64,000 nt of DNA. Source: JAAYUD01 sp041907665 (GTDB lineage: Bacteria > Bacteroidota > Bacteroidia > Bacteroidales > Bacteroidaceae). Within the stretch, counting starts at the first letter, position 1. Each line of letters starts with the position of its first letter. Below are positions 1 to 8,224 of this stretch, one piece after another. Made by a program: the position numbers and the translations under genes. The DNA lies in contig JAYRGW010000014.1 in NCBI GenBank assembly GCA_041907665.1, positions 7,174 through 71,173 of the forward strand, in the 5' to 3' direction. The notes under the pieces are model-generated. The model did no database searches and was not told where the DNA came from. It was given only the letters and a program-made list of their open reading frames with translations.

Positions 1-246
1 CGCAATATACCGTATTTTGGCCCAATGATCATTACGCTGCAACATGTTATTTATTTTGAGTACGACAGACAGTGCTCGTTTGGAGCTTATATAGGTGTGC
101 GTAAAGAACTGAAGAAAGCTTACTTTGAATTGCGTGATGAGCTATCGAGAAGAAAATGGCAGAAAAAATATAAAACATTATTGCCTGATGAGAAGAAAGC
201 AGTGTTGATGATTTATCCGCAACAGATTTCCGAGAAAATGTATTAA
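1..246 (+). CDS. ExbD-type biopolymer transport protein, 5'-truncated by the window edge
   Basis: The frame is open from the first base, so only the C-terminal 81 codons are present. The visible part, with AYIGVRKELKKAYFELRDEL near the middle, matches the periplasmic end of Bacteroidetes ExbD proteins. These energise TonB-dependent outer-membrane transport together with ExbB and TonB. A second ExbD-like gene starts 21 nt downstream, the usual tandem exbD arrangement in this phylum. An internal ATG at 25 could look like a start but lies inside the conserved region. The N-terminal membrane helix and the rest of the operon lie outside the window. Confidence 0.7.
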   Translation, partial: RNIPYFGPMIITLQHVIYFEYDRQCSFGAYIGVRKELKKAYFELRDELSRRKWQKKYKTLLPDEKKAVLMIYPQQISEKMY

Positions 247-267
247 CCAAAAGAGGAGAATAGTATA

Positions 268-702
268 ATGGAACGATTTAAAAATAGGAAAAAAATATCA
301 ACGTCTTCTTTGCTTAATTATACTTATGCAAACTTGGTCTTTCTATTATTATTTTTCTTTTTGTTGATGACTGATATGCACAAAGATTCCAACAAAGCAC
401 AGTTTCATAATCTCAAAACTTCGCAGCTCACCCATCTTGAACGGAAAACATTAGTAACCTATATTCGTATTCTCCCTGCGGTAGATGAAAGAGGCTGTCG
501 CATACAAATCAATGACTCTTATGCAACAGTTGATGAAATCTATCATTATCTTGTCAAAGAGAGAGCGTCTCTTAATAACCTCGATAAAGATAAAATGATT
601 ATTTCACTTCGTATAGATAAAAATGCTCGAATGTCACTTGTCAACCAAGTGCGCGACATGCTACTGAAAGCAGGCATTACGAAAGTCGATTATCGATTGT
701 GA
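268..702 (+). CDS. exbD: ExbD/TolR family biopolymer transporter
   Basis: 144 aa, a usual ExbD length. A short basic cytoplasmic N-terminus (about 1-18) is followed by one hydrophobic segment (about 20-36, rich in Leu and Phe) and a periplasmic domain. That domain ends in the typical pattern of a beta strand (MIISLRIDKNARMSL), a helix and a final strand. It should work with ExbB and TonB as the proton-driven motor for outer-membrane receptors. It lies directly after another exbD-like gene and is probably co-transcribed with it. The usual membrane Asp is not obvious in the helix itself; an Asp follows it (LLMTDMHKD), so some divergence is possible. Confidence 0.75.
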   Translation: MERFKNRKKISTSSLLNYTYANLVFLLLFFFLLMTDMHKDSNKAQFHNLKTSQLTHLERKTLVTYIRILPAVDERGCRIQINDSYATVDEIYHYLVKERASLNNLDKDKMIISLRIDKNARMSLVNQVRDMLLKAGITKVDYRL

Positions 703-857
703 TAAATGATGTAGTCGCTTACAGGCCTACTAGATGAAGGCTTATTTATCATACATTTCGTTGAAAGCGAATAATTGCCAATCTTTTGTGTCGTTTGGCT
801 ATCTGTAGGTCAATCCGTTTGTTCTATTTTTGTTCCAGATATTAAAACAATATTGTC

Positions 858-1355
858 ATGAGATTATTAAAACAGACTTTTACGTTATTCTTGTTGCTGC
901 TTACCATTATTGCTTGTACAGGCAATAACAATAAACATGTTAAGAACGACGAAAGAAGTAATAGTGAATTGAAACAAAAGGAAGGAGTAAAAAATATGAA
1001 AGTGATTCATCTGACGAAAGCAGAATTTCTGGACAAAGTGTATAACTTCGAGAAAAATCCGAACGATTGGAAGTACGAAGGTGACAAACCGGCTATTGTC
1101 GATTTCTTTGCTACTTGGTGTGGCCCGTGTAATGCCTTGTCGCCTATTATGGAAGAACTGGCTGAAGAGTACGGCGGGAAAATATATATATATAAAGTTG
1201 ATGTCGACCAGGAAGAGGATTTGGCTGCTGCATTTGGTATTCGTAGCATTCCCACTCTCTTGTTCGTGCCCCTGAATGGTAAACCTACCATAACTCAAGG
1301 CGCCTTACCAAAAAGTGATTTGAAAAAGATGATAGACCAACATCTACTGAAGTAA
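858..1355 (+). CDS. Thioredoxin-fold lipoprotein
   Basis: 165 aa. Residues 1-20 form a lipoprotein signal ending in a lipobox-like IIAC, so the protein is probably anchored in the cell envelope. A charged linker leads to a thioredoxin fold (about 55-165) with the active site WCGPC in FFATWCGPCNALSPIMEEL, and the cis-proline motif SIPT about 50 residues later. Role inferred: periplasmic thiol-disulfide exchange. An internal ATG before MKVIHLTKAEF (near 996) could give a cytosolic form, but the upstream signal is well formed. A terminator follows at about 1377. Confidence 0.85.
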   Translation: MRLLKQTFTLFLLLLTIIACTGNNNKHVKNDERSNSELKQKEGVKNMKVIHLTKAEFLDKVYNFEKNPNDWKYEGDKPAIVDFFATWCGPCNALSPIMEELAEEYGGKIYIYKVDVDQEEDLAAAFGIRSIPTLLFVPLNGKPTITQGALPKSDLKKMIDQHLLK

Positions 1356-1376
1356 TATACTGTTTGAATATTTTAT

Positions 1377-1420
1377 TTAAAAAAGGATAGTCCGATCACT
1401 TTCGTTCTATCCTTTTTTAT
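1377..1420 (+). terminator. Rho-independent terminator after thioredoxin gene
   Basis: AAAAAAGGATAG and CTATCCTTTTTT form a 12-bp stem around a loop of about 16 nt, ending in a T run. Confidence 0.8.
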
Positions 1421-1449
1421 TTATATTTGTAAGCAGAAAACTTTTGCTT

Positions 1450-2286
1450 ATGGAATACAAACTCAACACTCGTCTCAATGGTAGTATGATAGTGACTTCG
1501 GAGTTGCATCATAATAAATTGCTGATGCAAGACAAGTCTCTCTATAAATTCGTATGGGTTCGTAGCGGAATGATAACAATAGAGATCGATCATATTCCGA
1601 TGAGGCTTGTCGCTGATGACGTCATCTCTTTATTGCCATTACATCATTTATCTTTTATCGCTGTAGAGGGCGAGTACCAGGCTTTGTTATTCAATAGTAA
1701 CTTCTATTGCATTTTCAGTCACGAGAGCGATGTCTCTTGTAGTGGATTTCTATTCAATGGATCGTCTCATATTGTACTGCTCAGGCTTACACTTCCGCAA
1801 ACAGAGAAACTGCAAGGCGTTTTCAATGATTTTGTTGATGAATGCCAGTTGAAAGACTACTTACAGGAAGAAATGTTGCGTATCTTGCTCGAGCGTTTTA
1901 TCATTGTATGTACTCGTATCGCCCGTGAGAGTACTGCTGTTACCAAAGAAAATGATAAGAGCTTTGAAGTCGTTCGTCAATTTTATATGCTTGTCAATTC
2001 TCATTTTAAAGAGAAAAAACAGGTTCAAGATTATGCCGATCTGTTGTTTCGTTCGCCCAAAACAATATCCAATCTCTTTTCTGAGTATGGCTTGCCTTCA
2101 CCTTTGCGGGTCATTCATGAACGGATTGTTGCCGAAGCCAAGCGCTTGTTGCTTTATACCAATAAGAGTGCCAAAGAAGTAGGCAATATATTAGGTTTTG
2201 AAGATATTGCAGCATTCAGTCGTTTCTTTAAGAAAGTGGTAGGCGAAAGTATTTCCGATTATCGCAAAAAGAGTAATTGTCAATAG
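1450..2286 (+). CDS. AraC-family transcriptional regulator
   Basis: 278 aa from the ATG at 1450; a TTG six bases upstream is also in frame. Residues 1-150 resemble a cupin-like sensor domain. The last 100 residues hold two helix-turn-helix units of the AraC/XylS type: YADLLFRSPKTISNLFSEYG, and then SAKEVGNILGFEDIAAFSRF followed by FKKVVGESISDYRK. This is a DNA-binding regulator whose ligand cannot be read from sequence. A TATATTTG element at 1422-1429 would place transcription start only some 13 nt before the start codon. No clearly related target gene lies next to it. Confidence 0.85.
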   Translation: MEYKLNTRLNGSMIVTSELHHNKLLMQDKSLYKFVWVRSGMITIEIDHIPMRLVADDVISLLPLHHLSFIAVEGEYQALLFNSNFYCIFSHESDVSCSGFLFNGSSHIVLLRLTLPQTEKLQGVFNDFVDECQLKDYLQEEMLRILLERFIIVCTRIARESTAVTKENDKSFEVVRQFYMLVNSHFKEKKQVQDYADLLFRSPKTISNLFSEYGLPSPLRVIHERIVAEAKRLLLYTNKSAKEVGNILGFEDIAAFSRFFKKVVGESISDYRKKSNCQ

Positions 2287-2354
2287 CTGGCATTTTTAAT
2301 ACTTTCTATCTGCCCTTCTTTTTGTAAGGTAAAGCCAAAATAATTGATCTTAAA

Positions 2355-2386
2355 TTTGTGTGATTATAAAATAAATACTACCTTTG
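2355..2386 (+). promoter_or_regulatory. Bacteroidetes-type promoter of tRNA-Phe
   Basis: TTTG at 2355-2358, a 20-bp spacer and TACCTTTG at 2379-2386 match the TTTG / TAnnTTTG consensus. The tRNA begins 16 nt downstream. Confidence 0.85.
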
Positions 2387-2401
2387 CATCCGCAAATACA
2401 A

Positions 2402-2474
2402 GGTGCCTTAGCTCAGGTGGTAGAGCATCGGACTGAAAATCCGTGTGTCCTTGGTTCGACTCCAAGAGGCACCA
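2402..2474 (+). tRNA. tRNA-Phe (GAA)
   Basis: Acceptor arms GGTGCCT and AGGCACC pair perfectly. The D arm, T arm (GGTTCGACTCC) and anticodon loop CTGAAAA, giving anticodon GAA, are all present. No CCA is encoded. The gene stands alone between an AraC gene and a repeat-rich region, with its own promoter and terminator. Confidence 0.96.
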
Positions 2475-2483
2475 CCCAAAAGT

Positions 2484-2527
2484 AAATGCTAATAGTTTTT
2501 ATTAACTGTTAGCATTTCTTTTTTTAT
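2484..2527 (+). terminator. Terminator after tRNA-Phe
   Basis: AAATGCTAA...TTAGCATTT stem followed by a run of T. Confidence 0.8.
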
Positions 2528-2665
2528 ATCCTCCAAATATGAAAAACGAGAATTTGAAAGTTATTCCAAGAGATTATTGCATTTGCCTACTCAATAATTT
2601 TCATCAAAAATCAGCTGTTTGAGAAAAAGAATGAAACGAGCTCGTTTATATCCAAATAGAACTAT

Positions 2666-2852
2666 CAGCTATCTGTAGAGTTATGTTTAGACTGAGTCTA
2701 AATAGACCCCTACCGGAAATAACGTTCCTGCAATATGCTCTTGCGCTGATTTTGGAACCTCTTTTCGCTGGCGTTGTATATGGTATATCGTTAATATGTT
2801 GTAGGATAGCGCATAATGGTGTCATACCGAAGTGACAAAGGTTCAGAATATA
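2666..2852. repeat. Dispersed intergenic repeat B, copy 1
   Basis: This block of about 190 bp is similar to 33272-33457 in the opposite orientation. The best shared stretch is GAGTCTAAATAGACCCCTAC, followed by blocks around ATAACGTT and GCTGGCGTTGTATATGGT and ending at a GTCATACCGAAGTGAC motif. Read on the minus strand it carries an open frame with TPL.AILQHIN..PYTTPAK. Differences from copy 2 fall largely on amino-acid-changing positions, so I treat it as a noncoding repeat. The surrounding 2528-4097 contains no convincing gene. Confidence 0.65.
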
Positions 2853-3146
2853 ATTGTTTTGCTGAAAAAAAGAATCGATGAATAGTCGCATATATGTTGT
2901 CTTATTTCCATGTAAATAATTGGACTGATCACCCCATTTCAGCAAAAGAGAGCAACGATAAAATGCTTTGAATACAATCCTTTTTCATAACAGATCTCAA
3001 AGTGAACATTCTCCGATATTCTGATACTTTCTTATCCAAACATAGGCTACAGACTATTGTAGCCCACTATTTTTGCTGTTGTTCCATCGCTCGCATGTAA
3101 CTAGAATCAGAGTTGCAACATAGACACATTACATATAATCCATTGA

Positions 3147-3255
3147 TAGACAGCGAGAAATTCATAAGGACGAAACTAAATGTTTCTAGTTACAAACTTT
3201 TAGTTTCGTCCTTATGAATTTTTATGTTCGTTATTATCATTTTTTGAAAACTAAG
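3147..3255. repeat. Palindromic repeat C, copy 1 (23-bp stem)
   Basis: Arms 3158-3180 and 3199-3221 are perfectly complementary, with ATTCATAAGGACG at the outer part of the left arm. The flanks TAGACAGCGAG (left) and TTATCATTTTTTG (right) recur around the related palindrome at 33837-33900, which lies in inverted orientation. Confidence 0.8.
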
Positions 3256-3629
3256 TGTCAATTCCGCGCATTTGAAAGTGTCACTTCGGTATGGTTAAAA
3301 TAGTATCGGTTTTGCTCTTCATATTCACTTCTGAAAACGAGGTCGAAAAAAGAATTCTCACACGCCAACTTTCATCACCTCCTTGTATCGCCCATTATCA
3401 GGGCAAATTTGAGAGAAATCATAACGCATTGATTCTCTGCGAGAAGACATGCTTTTCGTGTCCCTTTTTGACGTCATGTACACGTATGGGTCTGATATAC
3501 AGTCAGTAACGGTGACAGATATGTTTTCGTAACTAAAATAGAAAAAACGAGGCTTTACATATCTACACGAGGTATCTTTAAGTATCAGTAAGAACCAGCT
3601 ACTTCAATAAATCTGTATTGTGTCTTTGT

Positions 3630-3880
3630 CCTTCCAAAACGACATATGCTCCTAAAATTGTTGTCGTATGTTAGTTTTTCCGAAAACTTAAGGACGTCAC
3701 CGAAAAAACTAACATACGACAACGGCGGCTGTACACTTGTTTTGCTTTGCAAAAAATCAACCGTATGTCGCAGCGGTAACTAACGGATGTTGTTGGAGAA
3801 ACTAACGTTAGTTGTTAGGATAACTTCTGTTAGTTACCGCAGTAACATCCGTTAGTTTCTGTTGCGACATACGTATGTTT
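3630..3880 (+). repeat. Dispersed palindromic repeat A, full copy 1
   Basis: About 250 bp, nearly identical to the reverse complement of 63751-64000. It contains two large hairpins. The first pairs 3660-3682 with 3700-3723 (GTTGTCGTATGTTAG arms). The second pairs 3762-3791 with 3844-3873 (about 30 bp with few mismatches, CGTATGTCGCA at the base). The heptamer AACTAAC/GTTAGTT recurs throughout. No open frame of note; it lies in the gene-free 2528-4097 interval. Confidence 0.85.
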
Positions 3881-4097
3881 TTTAAACCAAAGTTATCGGT
3901 GTATAATTGAGCTAGATTATTATAAATATTATTAATAGAAATGGAACATGCATATAAAATGCTCGTTTCTTCTTTGAAAAACAGAGTTTTACAATATTTT
4001 TTTGTAAATTGCGTACAGGTGAATTTCGTTAAATCGACAAGCGACTTTATGTGTAGGACTGGTATTGTTAATCGAATTCAATTTAAACTTAGTGATT

Positions 4098-6275
4098 ATG
4101 AAGTTGTTTATTATATCGAATAGGTTGCCTGTAAAGGTTAGGAAAGACAAACAAAATGGTTTTAGCCTTGTAAAGAGTGAAGGAGGCTTGGCAACCGGTC
4201 TGGCTTCGCTCGATATGGATCGTGTCGAAAAGCATTGGATCGGATGGGCGGGGATAGATGTCGATAATGAGAGTGATAAAAAGAAAATTGTTTCTACGCT
4301 AGAGGCCTCTCACTACCATCCTGTGTTTTTATCGGCAAAACAAATACATCAATACTATGAGGGGTATTGTAATAGTACGCTTTGGCCTTTATTCCATTAC
4401 TTTTATTCATTTGTAGAATACGATAACAGATATTGGGATACTTATAAAGAGGTCAATAGGCTGTTCTACCAAGTTGCTCAAACATTGATTTGTCCCGGTG
4501 ATATTGTATGGGTGCAGGACTATCATCTGATGTTACTCCCCAAAATGTTGAGAGACGGAATTAGAGACATTCGGATAGGGTATTTTCATCATGTACCGTT
4601 TCCTTCTTATGAGTTGTTTAGGGTACTTCCCGAACGTGCTGAAATATTATATGGATTGTTGGGAGCCGATTTAATAGGATTTCATACCCATGATTATGTA
4701 AGGCATTTTGTCAGTACGGTAAGTAGGGTATTGAAACTGCCGCTCAAACTTGATTGTATTTGTATGGAACGCCACAAGTCGTATGTTAATGCTTTTCCGA
4801 TGGGGATTAATTATAATTTATACCATAATGCCGCAACGGCTCCGGATGTAAAGAAATCTATAAGAAAACTGAAGAAAGATTATGGAAAAGACAATAAATT
4901 GATCTTATCAGTCGATCGATTGGATTATAGTAAAGGCATATTACATCGGATTAAAGGGTTTGCACTTTTTCTCAGAAATTATCCGGAATACAAAGAGAAA
5001 GTTTCGCTTGTTATGATTATAGTTCCTTCTCGGGATATGGTTGGTAAATATACCAAATTGAAAACAAAAATAGACGAACAGATTGGTGCTATTAATGGGA
5101 AATATTCCACTATTAATTGGACTCCGGTTCATTATTTTTATCATAGTTTTCAGTTCTACGATTTGGTCTCTATGTATGCAATGGCCGATATTGCTTTGAT
5201 AACTCCTTTAAGGGATGGAATGAATCTAGTTGCTAAAGAATATATTGCTACCAAAAAGAGTGCACCGTGTGTGTTGATTCTGAGCGAAATGGCTGGGGCT
5301 GCAATAGAACTAAAAGATGCTATTATTGTCAATCCAAACGATATTAAACAGATAGAACTTGCTATTTTGCAGGCTTTGGAAATGCCTGTTAAAGAGCAAA
5401 ACAGTCGATTGGAAAGAATGCAAAAAGTAGTTTCCGGTCATACTGTAGAAAAATGGGCTACCGATTTTGTGAACGAATTGATCGGGGTATATGATAAAAA
5501 TGAATATTTAAATAAAAAAGTAATCAATGCTGAAATCTGTCAGCATATTAGTGAGGCATATCATAAAGCTACACACCGACTGTTGGTCTTTGATTATGAT
5601 GGCACATTGGTCGGTTTCAAGGATAATCCTTCTGAAGCCTATCCGGATAATGCAGTACTGAACTTGCTTTCTCAAATGGCTAAGGATAAGTTGAACCATA
5701 TTGTTATTAGTAGTGGACGGGATCAAACGACATTGGAAAAATGGTTTGGAAAGTTGCGTGTTGATATGGCTGCCGAACACGGGGTGGCTTACAAAGAAAA
5801 TGGTGTATGGCACGAACTTGTGGGGCAAAAGATATGGGATAATGAAATTCTTAATATCTTACAAGCTTATACCGATAAAACTCCTGGAGCTTATATTGAA
5901 AGAAAGAAAACTGCTTTGGTATGGCATTATAGATGTGTAGACGAATGGCTTGCATCTTTCAGAGAGCAACAGCTTGTTAATGCGTTGATATCTCCTTGTA
6001 ATCAACATGGTATGCAGGTAATGAGAGGAAATAAAATATTGGAAATAAAGTCTCCTTTATATTCGAAAGGAAGTGAAATGAAAAGGCTATTGGAGAAAGA
6101 TAGCTATGACTTTATTTTGTCTATGGGTGATGATATAACAGATGAAGAAATGTTTAAGGTGTTGCCTGGTAGTGCATGTAGTATTAAAATAGGTAATAGT
6201 TCGGATATCGCAAGGTATAATATGCCTTTACAAGAAGATGTTGTCCCCTTCTTGTATAAAGCATTCTTAGAATAG
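4098..6275 (+). CDS. Bifunctional trehalose-6-phosphate synthase/phosphatase
   Basis: 725 aa from the ATG at 4098, chosen because MKLFIISNRLPVKV is the family N-terminus. Residues 1-470 are a GT20 synthase, with motifs SEGGLATGL, WVQDYHLMLLP, HHVPFPSYELFR, DRLDYSKGI and LRDGMNLVAKEY. It joins UDP- or ADP-glucose to glucose-6-phosphate. From about 490 a HAD-type phosphatase follows, with FDYDGTLVG (nucleophile Asp about 499) and GDDITDEEMF, removing the phosphate to give trehalose. Both halves look intact. The gene is convergent with a GH15 hydrolase that may degrade trehalose or alpha-glucans. The likely role is compatible-solute synthesis; no operon partner is visible. Confidence 0.93.
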   Translation: MKLFIISNRLPVKVRKDKQNGFSLVKSEGGLATGLASLDMDRVEKHWIGWAGIDVDNESDKKKIVSTLEASHYHPVFLSAKQIHQYYEGYCNSTLWPLFHYFYSFVEYDNRYWDTYKEVNRLFYQVAQTLICPGDIVWVQDYHLMLLPKMLRDGIRDIRIGYFHHVPFPSYELFRVLPERAEILYGLLGADLIGFHTHDYVRHFVSTVSRVLKLPLKLDCICMERHKSYVNAFPMGINYNLYHNAATAPDVKKSIRKLKKDYGKDNKLILSVDRLDYSKGILHRIKGFALFLRNYPEYKEKVSLVMIIVPSRDMVGKYTKLKTKIDEQIGAINGKYSTINWTPVHYFYHSFQFYDLVSMYAMADIALITPLRDGMNLVAKEYIATKKSAPCVLILSEMAGAAIELKDAIIVNPNDIKQIELAILQALEMPVKEQNSRLERMQKVVSGHTVEKWATDFVNELIGVYDKNEYLNKKVINAEICQHISEAYHKATHRLLVFDYDGTLVGFKDNPSEAYPDNAVLNLLSQMAKDKLNHIVISSGRDQTTLEKWFGKLRVDMAAEHGVAYKENGVWHELVGQKIWDNEILNILQAYTDKTPGAYIERKKTALVWHYRCVDEWLASFREQQLVNALISPCNQHGMQVMRGNKILEIKSPLYSKGSEMKRLLEKDSYDFILSMGDDITDEEMFKVLPGSACSIKIGNSSDIARYNMPLQEDVVPFLYKAFLE

Positions 6276-6294
6276 GTTTTAGATATGTGAAAGG

Positions 6295-8091
6295 CTATGG
6301 ACGTATAAATTTAGAGAGTTCTACCTCTTTCGAAAAAAGTAAAGCAGTATCAATAAGAGCTAAATGTGAATATGCTTGTGGAAAATTGCCTAATTGTTCT
6401 TTTGTTGTAAAGTCCAAGTCTTCACTGAAAAGTCCTAAATGATTGGAATAGGTAAGTAAATCTTCAAATAGGCGTTGGGCTTCGTCTTTGCGCCCCGTAA
6501 CATAAAGCCCTCTTATCATCCAAAAAGTGCATACGGTGAATGCTGAGTTAGGAACGCCGAAATCATCGTGGTTATTATATCTAAACATTAACCCTTTATA
6601 ATAAAGTTTATCGTATATGGCATTGACTGTCTTGATATAACGCTCGTCTTTAGCTGAAATGAATCCATATTTTTCCATCAGCAGGAGAGATGAGTCTAAA
6701 TCGGTGTTGGAATATGTCTGAGAGAAACTTTGTACTTCTTCTTTCCAGCCATTTGAAAGCACGTCTTCTTTTATCTTTTGTGCTTCATTTCTGTAGCGTT
6801 CGGAGTATCCCTTTTTGTATAGCATACCGGCTATTTTTGCAGCTCTGTCCAACGCAACCCAACACATTACTTTAGAAGATACAAAGTGCTCTTTCTTATT
6901 TCGTAGTTCCCAAATTCCACTATCAGGAGAATGCCAGTCATGCAATACAACTCTGCATATATGCTTAACGACTTCAAACATCTCTTCTACTTCGTCGAGT
7001 GTCCCTCTAAAGTAAAGATAATATTGGTAGATTACGTTCATGAGATATCCAAATGAGTCGTTCTGTCTTTGGGTATAGGCCGCATTACCGATTCGAACAG
7101 GTTTAGAGTTTTTATAGCCGCTCAAATAAGGTAACTCTGTCTCTGTAATATCCCGTTCGTAGCGGATGCCATACATTATTTGAAGGCTATCGTATTTAGA
7201 ACGTAGAATATTTTGTATGAATCCCATAAAACTTCTGGCAGCCCCACTATGTCCTGTTTTGATAAGAGTTTCTATGGACATGGAAGCATCTCGTAGCCAG
7301 CAATATCTGTAATCCCAGTTGCGAATACTACCTATGGACTCAGGTATGCTGGTGGTAAGCGCAGCCAAAACAGCTCCCGTGCGTTGATATGACATTAATT
7401 TCAGAACTAACATACTCCGCTCTATGAAGTTATTGAAATGAGCATATTGTTTGGATCGGTTTGACCAGTTCATCCAATATAACTTTGTGCGTTCATATTC
7501 TAAGCACACCCTTTCGATGTCAACTTTAATCACTTTCTGGTTATAGGAGATAAGGATAAATTCATCTTGGGTGAGTTCAAACTCTTTTTTATTGAGTATA
7601 TAATCGAAATTGATGCTGGAATATAAATATATGGCATCGTGAATTGTGTCGTCCAGTCCTGATTTTATATATTCAGGCCCTGTTTTATGTTTGATGTCGC
7701 CATTGGCATAATTCAAACGTGGATCATAATTGATGACTATTTTGGGATGCCCCCTTTTAAGTCGAATATAACGATATAATTCTGCGGGGATAAAATAGTT
7801 TGTATTATCATTGATTTTGTAACGTGGCATAAAATCAATGACTTCAAAGCACCCTGATTCGGAATCAAAGGTAGTAATCAAAACATTTGTATGATCAATA
7901 TATTTCTGCTTTATGTGATAATCTTTATAATTTATAAATCCTAGAGTTCCGCCGATGTTCGAATCCAGAATCCTTCCAAAAACGGAAGGGGAATCGAAAT
8001 CCGGTAAACAAAACCAATCTACACTCCCTTCCAATGAAATAAGTGCTGCCGTACGGCCATTACCAACAACTCCATAATTTAGATTTTCCAT
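6295..8091 (-). CDS. Glycoside hydrolase family 15 (glucoamylase/trehalase-like)
   Basis: 598 aa. The N-terminal beta-sandwich begins MENLNYGVVGNGRTAALIS, as in bacterial GH15 proteins annotated as glucoamylase or trehalase. The (alpha/alpha)6 barrel has the diagnostic RNWDYRYCWLRDAS at 257-270, a candidate general-acid Glu in SGIWE (Glu395) and EQLGNFPQAYSHLAL near 565-580 with the second candidate Glu. There is no signal peptide, so it should act in the cytosol. It ends 19 nt from the convergent trehalose synthase/phosphatase gene, which favours trehalose or an alpha-glucan as substrate. Sequence alone does not separate trehalase from glucoamylase. Confidence 0.85.
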   Translation of the reverse strand: MENLNYGVVGNGRTAALISLEGSVDWFCLPDFDSPSVFGRILDSNIGGTLGFINYKDYHIKQKYIDHTNVLITTFDSESGCFEVIDFMPRYKINDNTNYFIPAELYRYIRLKRGHPKIVINYDPRLNYANGDIKHKTGPEYIKSGLDDTIHDAIYLYSSINFDYILNKKEFELTQDEFILISYNQKVIKVDIERVCLEYERTKLYWMNWSNRSKQYAHFNNFIERSMLVLKLMSYQRTGAVLAALTTSIPESIGSIRNWDYRYCWLRDASMSIETLIKTGHSGAARSFMGFIQNILRSKYDSLQIMYGIRYERDITETELPYLSGYKNSKPVRIGNAAYTQRQNDSFGYLMNVIYQYYLYFRGTLDEVEEMFEVVKHICRVVLHDWHSPDSGIWELRNKKEHFVSSKVMCWVALDRAAKIAGMLYKKGYSERYRNEAQKIKEDVLSNGWKEEVQSFSQTYSNTDLDSSLLLMEKYGFISAKDERYIKTVNAIYDKLYYKGLMFRYNNHDDFGVPNSAFTVCTFWMIRGLYVTGRKDEAQRLFEDLLTYSNHLGLFSEDLDFTTKEQLGNFPQAYSHLALIDTALLFSKEVELSKFIRP

Positions 8092-8128
8092 TATATCAAC
8101 TATTTATTGAGGTATAAAGAATAAATCA

Positions 8129-8160
8129 CAAATATAAAAAGATTCGTTATATATGTCAAC
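8129..8160 (-). promoter_or_regulatory. Promoter of GH15 gene
   Basis: On the minus strand TTG (8157-8159), a 20-bp spacer and TATATTTG (8129-8136) fit the phylum consensus. It overlaps the terminator hairpin of the upstream gene. Confidence 0.6.
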
Positions 8161-8182
8161 CTTTGGCAACGAATCTTTTTAT
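8136..8182 (-). terminator. Terminator of the EEP-family gene
   Basis: AAAAAGATTCGTT pairs with AACGAATCTTTTT, giving a 13-bp stem with T runs on both strands. Confidence 0.8.
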
Positions 8183-8224
8183 ATAATGTTGTAAGTTCTA
8201 GGGAATGTTTTCGGACAGGGCTTT

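Noticed and set aside
2646..2945. 99-codon minus-strand frame after tRNA-Phe
   Set aside because: It is the counterpart of the same repeat; differences between copies alter residues freely.
3291..3509. 72-codon frame in the 2.5-4.1 kb gap
   Set aside because: Starts within the repeat motif and shows no coding character.
3941..4123. Short frame overlapping the start of the trehalose gene
   Set aside because: Overlaps a well-supported start in another frame and has no recognisable feature.
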